The notes under the pieces: generated by a model
What the model saw: only the letters and a program-made list of their open reading frames with translations
Database searches by the model: none
Told to the model about the DNA's origin: nothing
NCBI RefSeq assembly: GCF_000972845.2
Contig: NC_040021.1
Location: 11,870,908-11,934,907, forward strand
Origin: Larimichthys crocea
Lineage: Eukaryota > Chordata > Actinopteri > Sciaenidae
Direction: 5' to 3'
Length of the DNA stretch: 64,000 nucleotides
Shown: positions 26,959-40,307 of the stretch, in pieces
How positions within the stretch are numbered: the first letter of the stretch is position 1
Layout of the letters: each line of letters starts with the position of its first letter
Translations under genes and position numbers: made by a program

Positions 26959-29900
26959 GAAGGATAAAGAGGGGGTAATAAGAGATATGTGTAAAATCAA
27001 ATCAAAGGAAAGTATCTGAGGTGAATACATAATTTTCATGTTCTAAATGTTTTATTTCCTGCTGTGTAAAATAAAAAAATAAAAAAATTCAAATCCTTTC
27101 GGCTTGGATGATTTTCGTCGTGACATGATCAGCGAACTCCACCCACGTGTGTTTATGTTTATTTGCTCTAGTCCTTTCAGCTTGAATAAGGGAAGTGCGA
27201 GACTGCGAGCGTGGGTGTAAAATCTAATGTAGAGAACCCCGCCATCCCTTGATTGACATTTAATCGCCATGGCAACGAGTGGGCTGAAAGTGACTGCTCC
27301 CCTGAGAGCTTTTAGTCGCCAGGTTGCAAGAAAGAAGGAGACCGAGGACTTTCTAACTGAGCCTTACCACTGTCGTTTTCCACAGCCGGGGAGTCTGCAT
27401 CGAAAAAACGAACCCCTTACATGCTCTGAACCCAGCCCTATGCAGATGTTCAAAACCCCCTTCATCATCCCAGCCAGCTGTTGACCTACTATTCAAATGT
27501 AACAGCTAGTCATGATTAAATATTGGATTCTGGCGACCCTGGCTGTCACAACATTTTGGGTGCTAACCGCCACCGTTTCCTCTCTCAGTTGGACATCGGC
27601 TTCCAGCATCATTGTGTTGATTACAATGACCTGTGGTAGATCTCAGGTTCAGAGGAACAACACGACAAGGGTGACACTATATGGCTTCCAGATGGTGTTT
27701 GTCTCTGTGTTGTGATCTGGCTCCGTACAGTGTTGACTCATCCCACTATCTCCCATTGTCTGCCTTCCATGTCTCCATGTCCATGTCTTTCTATGTTCTC
27801 TCTCCGTGCTCTCAGACGTTTGTCTCCTTGCAAGCTTTGCATGTGTGCAATCGGTGTGAACTGTTGAGCAAACAGCGATATGAGCAGTCACTTTTGACAT
27901 TGGAATCCTGAAGAAAGTGGCAGGTGGGTGGTGACAGGATGGGGAATCCCTAATAATCTCAACTACAATGTCCTTTATATCTGGTGCGTGCCAACCAGCC
28001 TCTCTCTCACACACACGCTATCCCACACTGGTCCCAATTCATCTGCAGGTATCATTGGATATGGGTGTTCAAAAACTCACAGAAGAGTCACATCTAGTTA
28101 CCATAGCATCCATTTGTAAGCACAAATCCCCCTGCTGAGGTCCAATGCGGGGGCGTTCAGAGTCCTCTGCAGATGGTGTCATTCCAACACACCACCCAGC
28201 AGGGGTCCACTCAACTTATTTGAGAGTCAGGGTGGTCAGATTCTTGGGCTGGCGTTTTGCACAAGATGTTTTTTCTCAGTCTGCTTATTTTACAGGGTGA
28301 TGACAGGAGCCTCCCACAGAGCTGCTCTGGCTTCTGCTCTGGCTAATAATGTCATGTAACTTTTAAGGACTCTACCTCATTTATTGCATTCACTGCCACT
28401 TCCAGGTACATTGCATAATATGAAGCTGCAGCGGATCGCCTTGTGTGTTTCTTAAGGTTCTTAAGCCGGAAGGTTGTCCGACAGTGAAAAATGTCTGTGT
28501 CCCACTTCTCTTAAATCTGAATCAATGAACAGGTTGCACAGAAATAATCCCAGCAACAATCAGAGCAACACACAACATAAAATGAAAAAGAAAAAGACTT
28601 CTATGGGGCAACGACAATGAAGCTGAACATCTTCGTGGACACAAGATGCCTGGGCGAAGATTTCTCTTCTCCTGACACCAGGGTAGTTTGGAGGAGCTTG
28701 GTACTTTCTCTTAATGATCGTGGACTGTACATGAGGTCAGGGATAGGCCACTCATGGTATTATGAACGACACACTGCTACTCGGACTCTGTCTCTTCTGT
28801 AGTGGTACGGCGCCCCATGTTGTTTTTCCTTCACCATATTTAAATGAGAAAAGAGATTACTCTCTCTGGGTCTGAGAATACTCTGGTGAGTCCCATTGGC
28901 AGAACACAGCGGGGTGGTTAGACATATAGTGATACTCTTTTGTATTAAATATATTAATTCAAATACAAGACACATTTGCAGTGACATTAAAGAAGAATAC
29001 AATAGAACTTTGCTTTGTAATAAATGTGAAAATTAGTTGATGAATGTTTTCAATCTTCTCTCCTATTGCAAGATAAATATGAGTCGATTAACAAGATAGA
29101 AAAGAGAAAAAAACACATTTGGAATTAATTTGACACAATTATGTCCTTTTCTTCGTGATATTTTTTTCCTTTTTCCCCTCTTTATAAGACCAAGCTTTGC
29201 CTCTTTTTAGAATTATTAAATTGAAACAATCTAAGCAGGAAAATCCAGTAATGTTAAATTTCTCACTGATCATGAACATGAACAACCTGTGATAAGGTGT
29301 CACACATCAGCAAAGCTGTCCTTCTAAAGGGAAACCAAGAAGATTTGAAATCACTGGTTTAAGGGATGACTGAGATTGCAGTAATTATAATATATTATAT
29401 ATATCATACAATAATTATCATTAAAAAACAATAATTAATGAATTAATCTGACGTTAAAGATAACAGGCCTCTGTAGCTGTAGGAAACACATAATTCAAGT
29501 TACCACATCTCTAAGTCTATATGTAAATGCTTAAAACTTTTATTATTTAAGTTATTCCCCCCTTCGGCTCCACTGAATTGTAAAAGTGTGAGAAGGATGT
29601 GAGGGAGAGTCATAATGCAAGCTGGGTTTTGTGTAATTTTTGACATTTTAAGTGGAGACGATGGCCTCTTAATGATGTGCCTCCTCTGGATCAATGCACA
29701 GAGGATGACGGGCTGTATTAATGACCTATATAACACATCCCAGCAGTTCTGTCTTATTTTAGTTTTATTTCCTAGAGTACATTGCAACAAGAGCTCAAGG
29801 ATGGAGAAACATGTGAATATCCTGTGACTGGATACTGGGCTCCACCCACCATTACACAGCCTCTCTTTTTCTTTTTCGGCTGTCAGGTATCGTTCTGGTT

Positions 29901-30259
29901 ACAGGCAGCTCCTTTGGGGATTGGGTAAAGGAGCTGTGTGTAAGGCCCGAGGCTGTGCCGTTACTGAGCCAGTTCTTCGTTTCTCCCTGGAAATTACAGT
30001 TTCTCTCACAGTCACTCACTCACACAAGCTGGTGGAGACGGAGGAAATTGACAAGGGACAGAGGGATCTTGAGTTAGAGGGATGACGGTGGACTTAAGAT
30101 AGAAGCTCTGCTACTAGTACATGCAGTATTTGAGAGTAAAGCCAGCTGACAGTGGTTTGGCCAAATGATTTTGAAATTGCTGACACTAGGAATAATACTT
30201 AAACTAAAAATTCACTTGCAGTTCTGATATACATTTTTACAGCTCTATGCATAGTAATG

Positions 30260-30600
30260 TTAGTCTGCCGGTCAGCCCGCCACTTTGGTCCAGATCTCGC
30301 CAACAGCTGATGGATCTACATGACGTTTGGCACCTCACATTCATGGTACCCAGAGGATGTGTCCTTATAACAATGGTGATCCCCTGACTTCACAGGAGGT
30401 AGATTTTTGACCCAATATCAACTTTGGGATGGATTGCCATGAAATCTAATGCATTCATTTACAATCAGGATAAAATGTAATAACTCTGATGATGCTCTAA
30501 AGTGTCATAATAAGGCCAATATTGCTAATTGCATGCTAACAAGCTAAAGTAAATGGTGAATGCAGTAAAAGTTATACCTGCTAGGTCTCTTGACAGATGG
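30260..30600 (+). mobile_element. Teleost interspersed repeat ('GGATGGATTGCCATGAAAT' family)
   Basis: Diagnostic blocks: 'acattcatggtacccagagg', 'atggtgatcccctgactt', 'gggatggattgccatgaaat' and 'aattgcatgctaacaagcta'. They occur in the order typical of this very common fish repeat. Related pieces occur at about 49870-49980. Confidence 0.6.
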
Positions 30601-32164
30601 AAATTACACTAAATTTCAGAAATATTTGTCTATAAGGTCAACATGTATAAAGAAATGCAGCTGCAACAATCAACATACGCAACATCACATATGAGCAAAT
30701 AAAAAAAAAATGTATTTTTTATAGTGCAAAACTAGTGAAACTGAGTGACACATCAAGGGCAAGAGGCTCTGCTATGCTGCTGGCCTCAGATCTCCATTAC
30801 AGTAATTTGTTATGTGCTACACTCCTGCAGCATTAAAAATCTTTTTGATGAATTTGTTAATCTGAAATACAAGAGAGTGTTTAATTCCTAATAAACACAA
30901 ATCAACCATCCGCTCCTTGGCTTAAACTACACTAGGGTTGAGTAGCCTACAAACATGTTGGCTGTCAGCACAGAAATATCTTATCTGACTGCCAAAGTAA
31001 GGAGGGATACAAGCCAATGCATCCCATTAAAGTAAGAAGAAAAGATGTGTGCCATTGTTGTTCCAGGCAGGGTCTGCCTTTACCAGATCCTCTTATGTTT
31101 GAAGAGCTAATTAACAGTGACTCGACTGTGGGTCCCATTGTCCGTATAAAATGGAAAGTGTAATAAAAAATTTGCATTCTTCTCCATTTGCACAATGACT
31201 GTATGATTTAAGACAAGACCCGACTGCACAAAACTATCTTTACACAAGATTAAAAAGACGCATACTGTACAAGAAAAGGTGGCGTTCATACACATATTCA
31301 TGATTTCTTCGTTCCATAAAACATTTGAGTAATGGAGAAAGACATTTTGCTCTTTAAAATTAATGTTACTACTTGTTAATACATAATTCAGTGTGCTGTT
31401 TATGTTTATTTCTTCATGCAGAGAAACACATTTGCATTCCGTTACATCACTTTTCCCACATTAAGAAAACATAAAGGAAAGGAGAGCGACAAAGTGGTTT
31501 GTCATCTCACTGGCAGAGTTTTTTTTTCTGTCTCTCTAACAAAAACAGCCTTGGCAAAATTGGGTAAGAAGACTGAGAGAAGAAAGATGAGAAATGAGGC
31601 ACAAAAAAAAGAAAGAAAAACACAGAAGGTGAAAAACAAAGAAAATTGAGTAAAAGGACTGAGAGTGGAAAGCAAAGAAATAAGGAATTGAAGGTAAAAA
31701 CACAGACAGACTGAGAGTGGGTCACACAGAGGAGTCATGAAACAGACTTTCTGAAGCATCTCAGCCCATGCACTATCCAAAGAGAGTTTGATCTCTCTCT
31801 CTCTCTTGGTCTTCAGGCCTTATGAATGCCTACTGATCTTGCTGTGAGTTTTTACTTTAAAAAATCTTAATGTTTTTTTTACAATGTGTACACAGCGTGA
31901 CTTGACCCGGTTAAAGCTATTCCTCTCTTGGTTCTAGTATTAGGTATTTATTTATTTATTTGTTCCATTTTTGGCCTTGAATTGCACTTCACAGCGAGGA
32001 CTTCACAGGGGCAAATCTAGTATCGCAAGGTTAGATGACATAACCGTTCTATTTAAGGATTTGTCAACGATTTTCACATGACTGCTTCTGTAAGTATCTT
32101 TCAGAAGATTCATCTTTCAGAAGATTTTAACAGCTTGATCTACCTGGGAGGAATATGTGAGACC

Positions 32165-32345
32165 TTCCAAACTTGAATTTTGATGCCAATTTAATGTCTG
32201 TATGGTAAATGAAGCTACAGCAGACGGTTAGTTTGGCATTGCATGATGAGAACAGGAGGAAAGTAATCTATCTCTGTCCAAAGCTTATACCATATGCCTC
32301 ACAGCACCTCTTAAGCTCACAAACACATTTTATTTAGTTTGTTTA
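32165..32345 (+). mobile_element. Teleost interspersed repeat (TTTTGGGAAATA family), copy 3, partial
   Basis: Blocks 'tctgtatggtaaatgaagctacagcagacggttag', 'tctctgtccaaagctta' and 'cagcacctcttaagctcaca' match the middle and right parts of the family. Confidence 0.5.
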
Positions 32346-33111
32346 ATCTGTACAAACACAGGGGTTATGTGCCTGAATTTCAGTATGCATAGTGTTTATC
32401 CTAAGCCTAAGACATGCTACTCTCAGACATGAGATCTTCTCATCCAATGCTCTCCCGTTTGCCTTTTGGATCTGTAAATTGAAGCTGTGTGCATGGTAGT
32501 GTGCCGGTGGTCCCTGGTCTGAGTCTGGGTCAGTGCACAGCCTCACAAGGTGAGCAACTGCCATTAAAGCCTCCACTAACGACTTATTGACCGGGCGCCA
32601 CTGAGCATGCTCCATCCAGGGTGCTTCAAAGGTAGTGCTGGCAGGTTTGTGATGTGTTGTTCGATGGGACAAGACTGTTTGAAGTCAATTCCGCCTTGTC
32701 TCGCACTCCGACACAGACAGACACTGTGCCGAATACAGTAAAAAATAGGAAAAGCCAAGAAAATACAAGCCTCTGAAGCTGTACAGACATCTTTGAGCTG
32801 AATGTTCTGTCATATAGCTGATGTATAGGGAGAATTTTCCTTTGAAAAAGCTCTTGTGTATTTCTTTTCTTTTAAACCTGGTTCTGTTTACAGCTGTACG
32901 CTTGTCGGTGTATGCTTTATAGTGCTGCTTATATGCTGTCCTGCTTTAGGAACGCAACCCGACCGTAACATATTGAGCCTTTCTGAGGACATTTCTCTCT
33001 CCTGTGTGCTGCCTTTGATGGAAGTGTGTCACAGACTTGAGATGCAGCTGTTTGATGTGGTCTAATGTGAATTGGGGAGGTGACCTGGGTGCAAACACAG
33101 ATATGCATGCG

Positions 33112-33118
<7 letters not shown>

Positions 33119-33142
<24 letters not shown>
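33119..33142. repeat. (AC)12 microsatellite
   Basis: 24 bp of AC repeats, preceded by GTGCGCGC. Confidence 0.95.
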
Positions 33143-33843
33143 TAGCTAATTATCCATTCCCAGATGTTTCATTTTGGAATGCATAGCAACGCCGGCACAG
33201 AGGGAATCCATATGACGAGGCACCAACAGCAAAAAAAGGCTACAAGAATTATCCTGTTTATTAACTGGGCCCCTCTCAGCTCCCTGATCTCCTCTCTGTT
33301 CATGTTTGCCGTGTCATCATTTGATTTAACACAATGTGGGAACATGCAACATATCCCAGACTAGCCATCAAATTCACAGCATTTAAAAAACAAACATTTT
33401 TATTAAACTCTTCTGTTTTTTTAACATATCATTTGGATAATTATTCTCACAGAATAACCATGTGCTTAAACTACAATAATGAATTGTACGAACAGTAGGA
33501 ATGTGTATTATTTAATATACACAAATATTTGCACCTTTTCTCATGAAATGATTGTGACAGTGTGGTTTATTCTTGATCAATAAAGTGTATCTTCTTAAAA
33601 CTTTATTGACCAGTCTCTTCCAAACATATCACAGTAAAAATGAAACCACAATTAATCTGATGTGTATGAATAGGAATAAAAAGAGGAATGTGTCTGAAAA
33701 AAAAACAAATAACAAATTATTTAATGGGCAACAGTTTGATTGGTTATATACAGTAATATATGAATTCTATTTTATAATATGCATTCTTGAAAGGCCAGAA
33801 CATTAAACCTGTAGATGTAAATATGTGCAATTATTAATTAAAA

Positions 33844-33870
33844 GTATTCATTCATTCATTCATTCATTCA
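33844..33870. repeat. (ATTC)n microsatellite
   Basis: About six tandem ATTC units. Confidence 0.92.
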
Positions 33871-35703
33871 CGAGGATGGTTCTGCCACACATTGCGGGTG
33901 TATTTGGATATCAAAGTTACCCGAAGTTGGACCATTTAAATGGGTTTATTGATTTATTGAAAAGGCACTGCTCTGCTCTTTGACCCCTAAACCTGCCCAC
34001 CACCTCCCACCCTCTCCTATCAGTACAACATTAGAGGAAAATAAAATCTTAAAACTTGACTTTGCTGATGCACTCACGCCAGCGCCTCCTGCGTCATTCA
34101 TGTGCTCAGCTTGGCCACCAGGCTGTAATCATACATGAATGATACTAGTCACTCTCTAGTAAGTGACTGATAAATGAGCCATTTGTTGTGAGGCATGAAT
34201 GACACAGCTGATGACTAAACTAATGCAATGGTCCATGTGTGACCAAGCCTTTATTCTTCTCCGGTATTGGTTGTTGGGTCTCATCAAAGTAAAAAAGACA
34301 TTTGAAATGTTGTTTCATCTGTCCCCCTCGCCCACCACAAAGCAAGGCAAGTGTAGGAGTCTTGTGTAATATCAGCCATATTGACTCCTGACTTCAAAAA
34401 CTGTCTTTTCGTGCGCTGACTCCAAAGTATGCGTTCTACTTTGTTAATCACTGAATTGTCTTTTGATCATTTTTGCAAAACAAAAACCTTGTGAATAAAT
34501 TAGAGAGCATAACTCCTTCAGAACGTCTGACATACAAACAGTTGTCATACATAACAGATGGCTGTGTTGCGATAGTGAATGATGACACACAACTGAGTGT
34601 AGATCACACTTGTATGTATTAAAAAATAAAAATTAAAAAAACAGTGTGTGGATGTTGATTTACTCTGTGTCCTGTGGTTGTACAATGTATTTTCCTCTTG
34701 GAAGGAAGAAAATCTTGTGATACAGTCATGTTAAAAACTTGGCAAAGTGGAGTCCAGGAGCAAAGCGACCCTCCTTGGCAAACACAGGTACCAACACACT
34801 GTAGCTCTTTTGGTTCAGCCGTCCACTTTAGATATAGATCGACATTGTGTTGTCAGAGACAAGCACCTTAGCCCACAGTGAGGGAGACAAAGACGTCAAC
34901 ATGTCCTCTCTATCTCTTTCTGTTTCTGTTTCTCCATCTCTGTCACTGTCTGTCTCTCTGTCTCTTTCAGGTTTCATGTGCTTCCATGGTGCTGATATTG
35001 ACAGCTTGTTTTTCCCCACAAAGTGCTGAGTTTTCGTGAGACTGTCGCTTCCCATTTGCTATTTAATATTTCAGCGTGAGGTGTTTCTGGGTGGTGTTGC
35101 AGGGATTGGGGCTTTGGTGACTTGCATGAAAAACAATTTGTGTGCTGTGTAGGGGCTGATGTGGAAAAAGTTAAAATGAAAAATAAGTTTTTGATTAGAA
35201 CTGGAACACAAATTAATTTTTATGAGGAAATGATATCTATTTAAACGACTGTGGGAAATGTAATTTATGTAGCAGTTCTAGGGTTGACAGCTGATTGACC
35301 TGACCCCTTAAAGTTACTGTTGCTGTGCCTGTCAATCCCATATGACACTCGGGAATTTGTAGGAGGTTTGGAAACATTGGAAACATTGAAGACAATGTGC
35401 TGGATCTGATGAACAACCCTAATGCTAACCCATAACCATAACTTACAATACAAGATGAGGCTAAAGTTCAATGTCTCAGTCAAAAAGTTAGTCAGATGAT
35501 GATCTATGTACAAGATGTAAATATAGAATCAACATTGTTTTATTGTACTGCAGTGTAGAACTAGTCCTTGCATTCACTTCTTAAGTTATAGGTGTTTGTA
35601 GGACTGTGTTTACAGACATCATGCTATCTCGGGTTATGTTGGCCGGTACAAACGTCACCATATTTAGAAATAGCAGAACAGAGATACTGACATCAGCCTA
35701 AAC

Positions 35704-35857
35704 CAGTGGTTCTCAAACTTTTTCTGGACCCATTTCAGAAGCTGAAAAAAAGTTGGCGCAACCAATAAAAGGATCCAAGTTGAGAGAAATAAAGGTCAGA
35801 ACAACATAAATCATATTCATTCAGTTTCCTCTGGTCATCTACAGATGAGAACCACTG
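35704..35857. mobile_element. hAT-like MITE, 154 bp, with 8-bp target duplication
   Basis: The ends are perfect 12-bp inverted repeats: CAGTGGTTCTCA at 35704 and TGAGAACCACTG ending at 35857. The flanking octamers GCCTAAAC (35696-35703) and CCTTAAAC (35858-35865) match at 6 of 8 positions, as expected for an aged hAT target duplication. CAGTGGTTCTCA is a hAT-type terminus in vertebrates. No transposase. Confidence 0.75.
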
Positions 35858-36515
35858 CCTTAAACTCTGAGAGCATCCAGAACCAGCTTCCACACAGTGG
35901 ATCCTTGAGAACTGTTTTCTTTTTTTAATTAACCACAACCCTACAAATTGATGCAGATAGTTAATGGTGTGTTTCCAGGCCTTGGAAGTAATGCTCGATT
36001 TCCACTGGGTACTAAGCTATTTATCCAAACATGCTACAAGAATTTCAGCTTGGAGCAGACACACTGTGTAATCCGTTCCTTTCTTCAGAAAAAATAAAAG
36101 AAAACACACTTCGAACTCTTTAAATGCTGAGTGTTGCTCTTCGGCTTTGGCATGTTCAAAAATCCTGCCATGAGGGGTTTAGCTTGATCAAATCATTGCT
36201 TTTTGGGTGAAAAGGTGTCATAAAAGACTTCTCATCAGATCCACCTTGATCGTTTTCATCTGTCAATCAATTCTACCAAATAATATACAGCTCTCACAAA
36301 GTCTTTGTATAGCAAGACAAGAGAAACTCTCTTGTTTTGCTGTTTCTAACAGGAGCCTGTGTGATTTAGATTCCCCTCCTTGATGTTAAAGCATGAGTAG
36401 GGTTTTGCCTGCCCTCCCTGAGAGAGTGCTGGAGTAATAGCAGCTGCTCAGTCCTGATTAGAGCCACCGTCCTTACAGAGCTAGGCCCACACATCTCTGT
36501 CCTACTTTCTCTTAC

Positions 36516-36548
36516 TCTCCTCCTCCTCCTCCTCTTCCTCCTCCTCCT
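36516..36548. repeat. (CTC)n trinucleotide tract
   Basis: About ten CTC/TCC units with one CTT interruption. Confidence 0.93.
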
Positions 36549-39079
36549 GATCTTCCACTCTCCCTAACTCCCCACCCGCTCCTAAAGTCATGCTCCAAGC
36601 TGCTGCTTGAGAATCACAAAATCACGCCGCACAAGACTTTCTTGTTGATCCTTGTTCGTTGTCCACCCACCCATAACTTCCTATCCTATGAGAAAATATA
36701 AAGCAATTTTGAGCTGCCTGAAGAATCCACATATGTATATATTATGCATCTGCATATGCATATACACAGGCCCACGTAACGTTATTTATCTTAAGAGATT
36801 TGTTTTCTGAAATCATACACCTACACACACACCCACAGACATGTACATAAACACATAACAGTTATGAGTCACAGAAAATGCCAGAACCCTGGCATGGTAT
36901 CTCTGAAGGATCCCTATTCTGCAATAACCAATCTATATTAAAGCTCAGCTGCCTGTTGTACCTTTTATAGCTTGCTTTTTGTGTGTTTACTATAATGTGC
37001 TGTGACTGTGTGACCTTCAACATGTCACTGAGGCAGTTGCTGTATTTAAAAAAAAACAAAAAAAAAAACTTATTTGAGCCTCTCACACTTCATCTCTTCA
37101 TGTGGATTCAGGATTTCTACACCCACCATTGTTTGGGTATGTCTCAGGCTTTGTGTGTGCTTTGTAAGGTCGAGAGAGGGCTGCACTGAGTTTGGGAGGA
37201 GAAGAAACGTCTTCAGTATCTCAACCGAAGTGATGTGAGTTAAAGTTTCAGATCATCCTTTACAGGCACATATTTCTGTGTGTGCTGTTTTCTTGCCAAA
37301 ATGATGACCAGACAGGCTGAAGCAGCTCCTCTGACTCAAATTACCCCAGGGTCAGGGCGAGTTGAGCTACGTGTGGGATGGGATGCTTTTTATGAAAAAT
37401 TTAAAACCATATATCTTCCATTTTGGAAAGTCTACTGTAACTGTAGTAGGGTGCAATATTGGCACACAAACCTCAGTAATTTGGTTCAGTTAATTACAGC
37501 TGTTACCCTGACAGCACAAGAAAGTGAAAGTGTTTAGCTGATGGCTGGTCGTTATGTGTAATTAACGCTTTATTACATTGGATTTGAAAATGAAAGAAAA
37601 AAAAAGTGCAATATGTTCCATGCCAAATGACTCATTTCACACTTGGAAAACATTTTAATAAACTCAGTCAGGGAGTTCCAAAACAACATTTGTTTGGCTG
37701 GTTGGTCTTGTCGACACATTTAAAGTGATGTTGCATAACAAGGTAACATTTTAGGACTTTGCAGAAAATGAAAGGAAGAGGAAAGCCTGATGTAGAAAAA
37801 AAAGAAAGGAGGATGTGAAGACGATAAAAGCGAGCAAGCAGAAGGAGGAGTGAGAGTAGCTTCCTGTCCTTTTTCCCCTGGGCTGAGTAGGAGATTGTTC
37901 AGCCTAAGGTTGGACATGCTCAGGGGTTTTGTGAATGAAATGGACGCCTTGGCACCGTGCCCGTACATTACACAGCTAGGTTTTCTCCTGTCTTCCTTCC
38001 CATCCCTCCTCCGCTGCCCTCTCTCCCTCCTATTCATCAGGAGACTTCCCAGACTGCAACATGTTGGAGTCCAGTTACCATCACTTAGCAACTCCCAGGA
38101 GTCATCAGCTCTCTCTGATGCTCACTCTCTGTCTCTCTCTCGCTGTGTCTTTGTCTCAGTTCAGTTCATATAAGCTTTAAATTATTGTTAGAATACAGTG
38201 TTGTTGAAACAATATACTCTGTGTTCTGTTTAGTAATATGTATTTATGTATTGCAGCTAAAAGATTACTGATAAATCTGAAAAGGCAGAGAAAAAACTAA
38301 GCAAAGGCAGTTAAGCTAAAAGTTGGAAATATATGATACTGTATATTGTTTATTTTATAATTTAGGATGTTTAGTAAAGTAACATTAGTTACTTTATAAT
38401 GCATTATGTGAGGTCATGCTGATATTTTGAATATTTACTAACTATAGAAAAATCTGTTTTATTTTCTGCATCGGAAAACAAAAAAAGAAATATACCGTAT
38501 ATATATTGATATTTTAAATAATGCTTTCATGATATGTGTGTATTTGGGGCTATAAAAATAAAAAGAAATCAATTCCTTCTTAGATGTATCTGTTCCACTC
38601 TGACCATTACTTACAGGCAAACACACTCACACACAACCTCATTTAAACTCTCATCCAAACAACCACAGACCCTCTCTTCTTTCCTCCTAACCTCCCTCTC
38701 CGTCCATCCGCTGAACTTAAAGTGCTCTGTAGCGGTAATGGCCAACCTGTGTTTCACCATGTCACATGACATGTGGAACAAGCCTTGATGGAGAGAAACA
38801 CGGCTCCATTCAAGTTCACCAGTGTACTCGTTCTTCCAGGTGGAAGGTACGCATGATTGTAGTGAGTGAAGCTGTGTCGACTGCTTTTCTATTTAAAGCC
38901 TTTCACTTAACCGGACTGCAGTTAAAATACAAGATGAACCAAGAAGGTGGTGAGGGGAGATCTTTGGATCTCTGTTATCCGAGCTTATAGACATTTAAGG
39001 GGATAGACATCAGTTTGACACTAACAGAAATAACTGTCAAAGATAATCACAGCCCTAACCTTAGAACTTAACGAGCATA

Positions 39080-39345
39080 AATATGACTTATGAAGCTATA
39101 GGTAGGAAACAGTTTGCTTAGTTTAGCATAACAGCTGGAAGCAGGGAGCCTGAAGGTGAAATTTAGCACCTAACAGGTGCTAACAGGTTGAACGCATTCA
39201 TTTCAGCATAAAAGCCAAACTGTAAAAACATCATGTTGTGTTATTACATGGATGGCCATAGCTTCTTCACAGAGAGATATGAGAGTGGTATCAATCTTCT
39301 CATCTAACTGTCAGACAGAAAATGAATGCATGTATTTTCCAAAAA
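39080..39345. mobile_element. Rearranged pieces of the TTTTGGGAAATA fish repeat
   Basis: A forward piece ('atgaagctataggtagg', 'gtttgcttagtttagcataac', 'ctggaagcaggga') is followed by a reverse piece ('gagatatgagagtggtatcaatcttctcatctaactgtca'). The two orientations together suggest nested or inverted insertions. Confidence 0.5.
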
Positions 39346-40026
39346 GAGTTCAGACAGTTCATTTAATATGCAGAGATGTTGTGAGGGTTGATGGACTGCG
39401 GTGAATGCGCAGTCTAGCAAGTATATGTCAGACCTTGGCTTTTTGTTCGCTCATTGAAAATATCAGTAGATTCATAGGCTATGTGTAAAAGCAGGTGAAT
39501 CACCAGTGAAGCACCTATATAAGCAATCTCAGAACCCAGCGGCTATGAGGATTTAGTCTCAGGTGCAACAACCGATGTTTCAGGGCTTCCCATCTATCCA
39601 GATAACATATCCGGGCCATGAATCCCTCTTCCGTGCACCAGAAGTTGTTTACAGTCCGATTAGCAACTTGAGATGCGAGAATGGAGATGGAGGTGAGAGC
39701 CAACATCTACAACTTTCTGTCTTCCCGAGATGCATTTTTTTTAAAGAAGCGAATGAAAAGTTAATCACGCGATAGCCGATGGGTTCAGTAATTTCACCTC
39801 AAAAAACCAAAGCCTGCAAAAAAAATGGTCAACATTGCTCAGACTACAATTGGACTACAGACGGAAACCAGGATGCTTCTGATACCAACAAATCTTGTTC
39901 CTAATAGATTCTGCATGCATAGGTGGGACATACTACTTCAGTAATGTAGACAAAAATAAACTCTGCTGTTAGATCGTATCATAAATATAAAGTAGTACAA
40001 GTCAGATCTACTTTATAAATGTCTTA

Positions 40027-40307
40027 GGGTGCTTTCACACCAAGATAGTGATGGGGACTTAGTTTGATTGGGTGGGGAATGCCGAAAGATTTTGGCAATT
40101 TTGGGTTCACTGTATAGTTCATTTGAATTTGAATTGAAAGTACCAGGGTTCACCTCCAAGTGTACCCAAACCCACGTTTTCAGGCGGACCAGAGTTCGCT
40201 TGTTCACCTGTTGAGCTTTCACACCTGCCCAAACGAAGCGCACTATCTGAGGAAATAAACTGTGGTCTGTTTAAAGCGGACCAAACAGCACTGGTGTGAC
40301 AGCACCC
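40027..40307. mobile_element. Harbinger-like MITE, 281 bp, with TTA target duplication
   Basis: The terminal inverted repeats are GGGTGCTTTCACACC at 40027 and, as complement, GGGTGCTGTCACACC ending at 40307 (one mismatch in 15). The element is flanked on both sides by TTA (40024-40026 and 40308-40310), the 3-bp duplication typical of PIF/Harbinger elements. The interior contains fish-typical 'ggcggaccagagttcgctt' and 'agcggaccaaac'. No transposase frame. Confidence 0.85.

Larger units (their letters stand above)
25713..35703 (+). other. xkr6: xkr6 intron 1, third part: no exon seen
   Basis: Holds a CT-rich tract (26691-26715), a short (AT)n, fish repeat copies at about 30260-30600 and 32165-32345, (AC)n at 33119-33142 and an (ATTC)n run near 33845. 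No coding homology. A pyrimidine tract ending in cag at 34970 resembles an acceptor but is followed by no supported exon. Confidence 0.6.
35866..40023 (+). other. xkr6: xkr6 intron 1, fourth part: no exon seen
   Basis: Holds a (CTC)n tract at 36516 and fish repeat pieces at 39080-39345. A regular pyrimidine/purine bias appears at 37860-38160. No coding homology. Confidence 0.55.

Noticed and set aside
34890..35030. Possible extra exon after a pyrimidine tract and cag at 34970
   Set aside because: Acceptor-like only because of CT-rich simple sequence. The short frame that follows has no homology, and exons 1 and 2 join perfectly without it.
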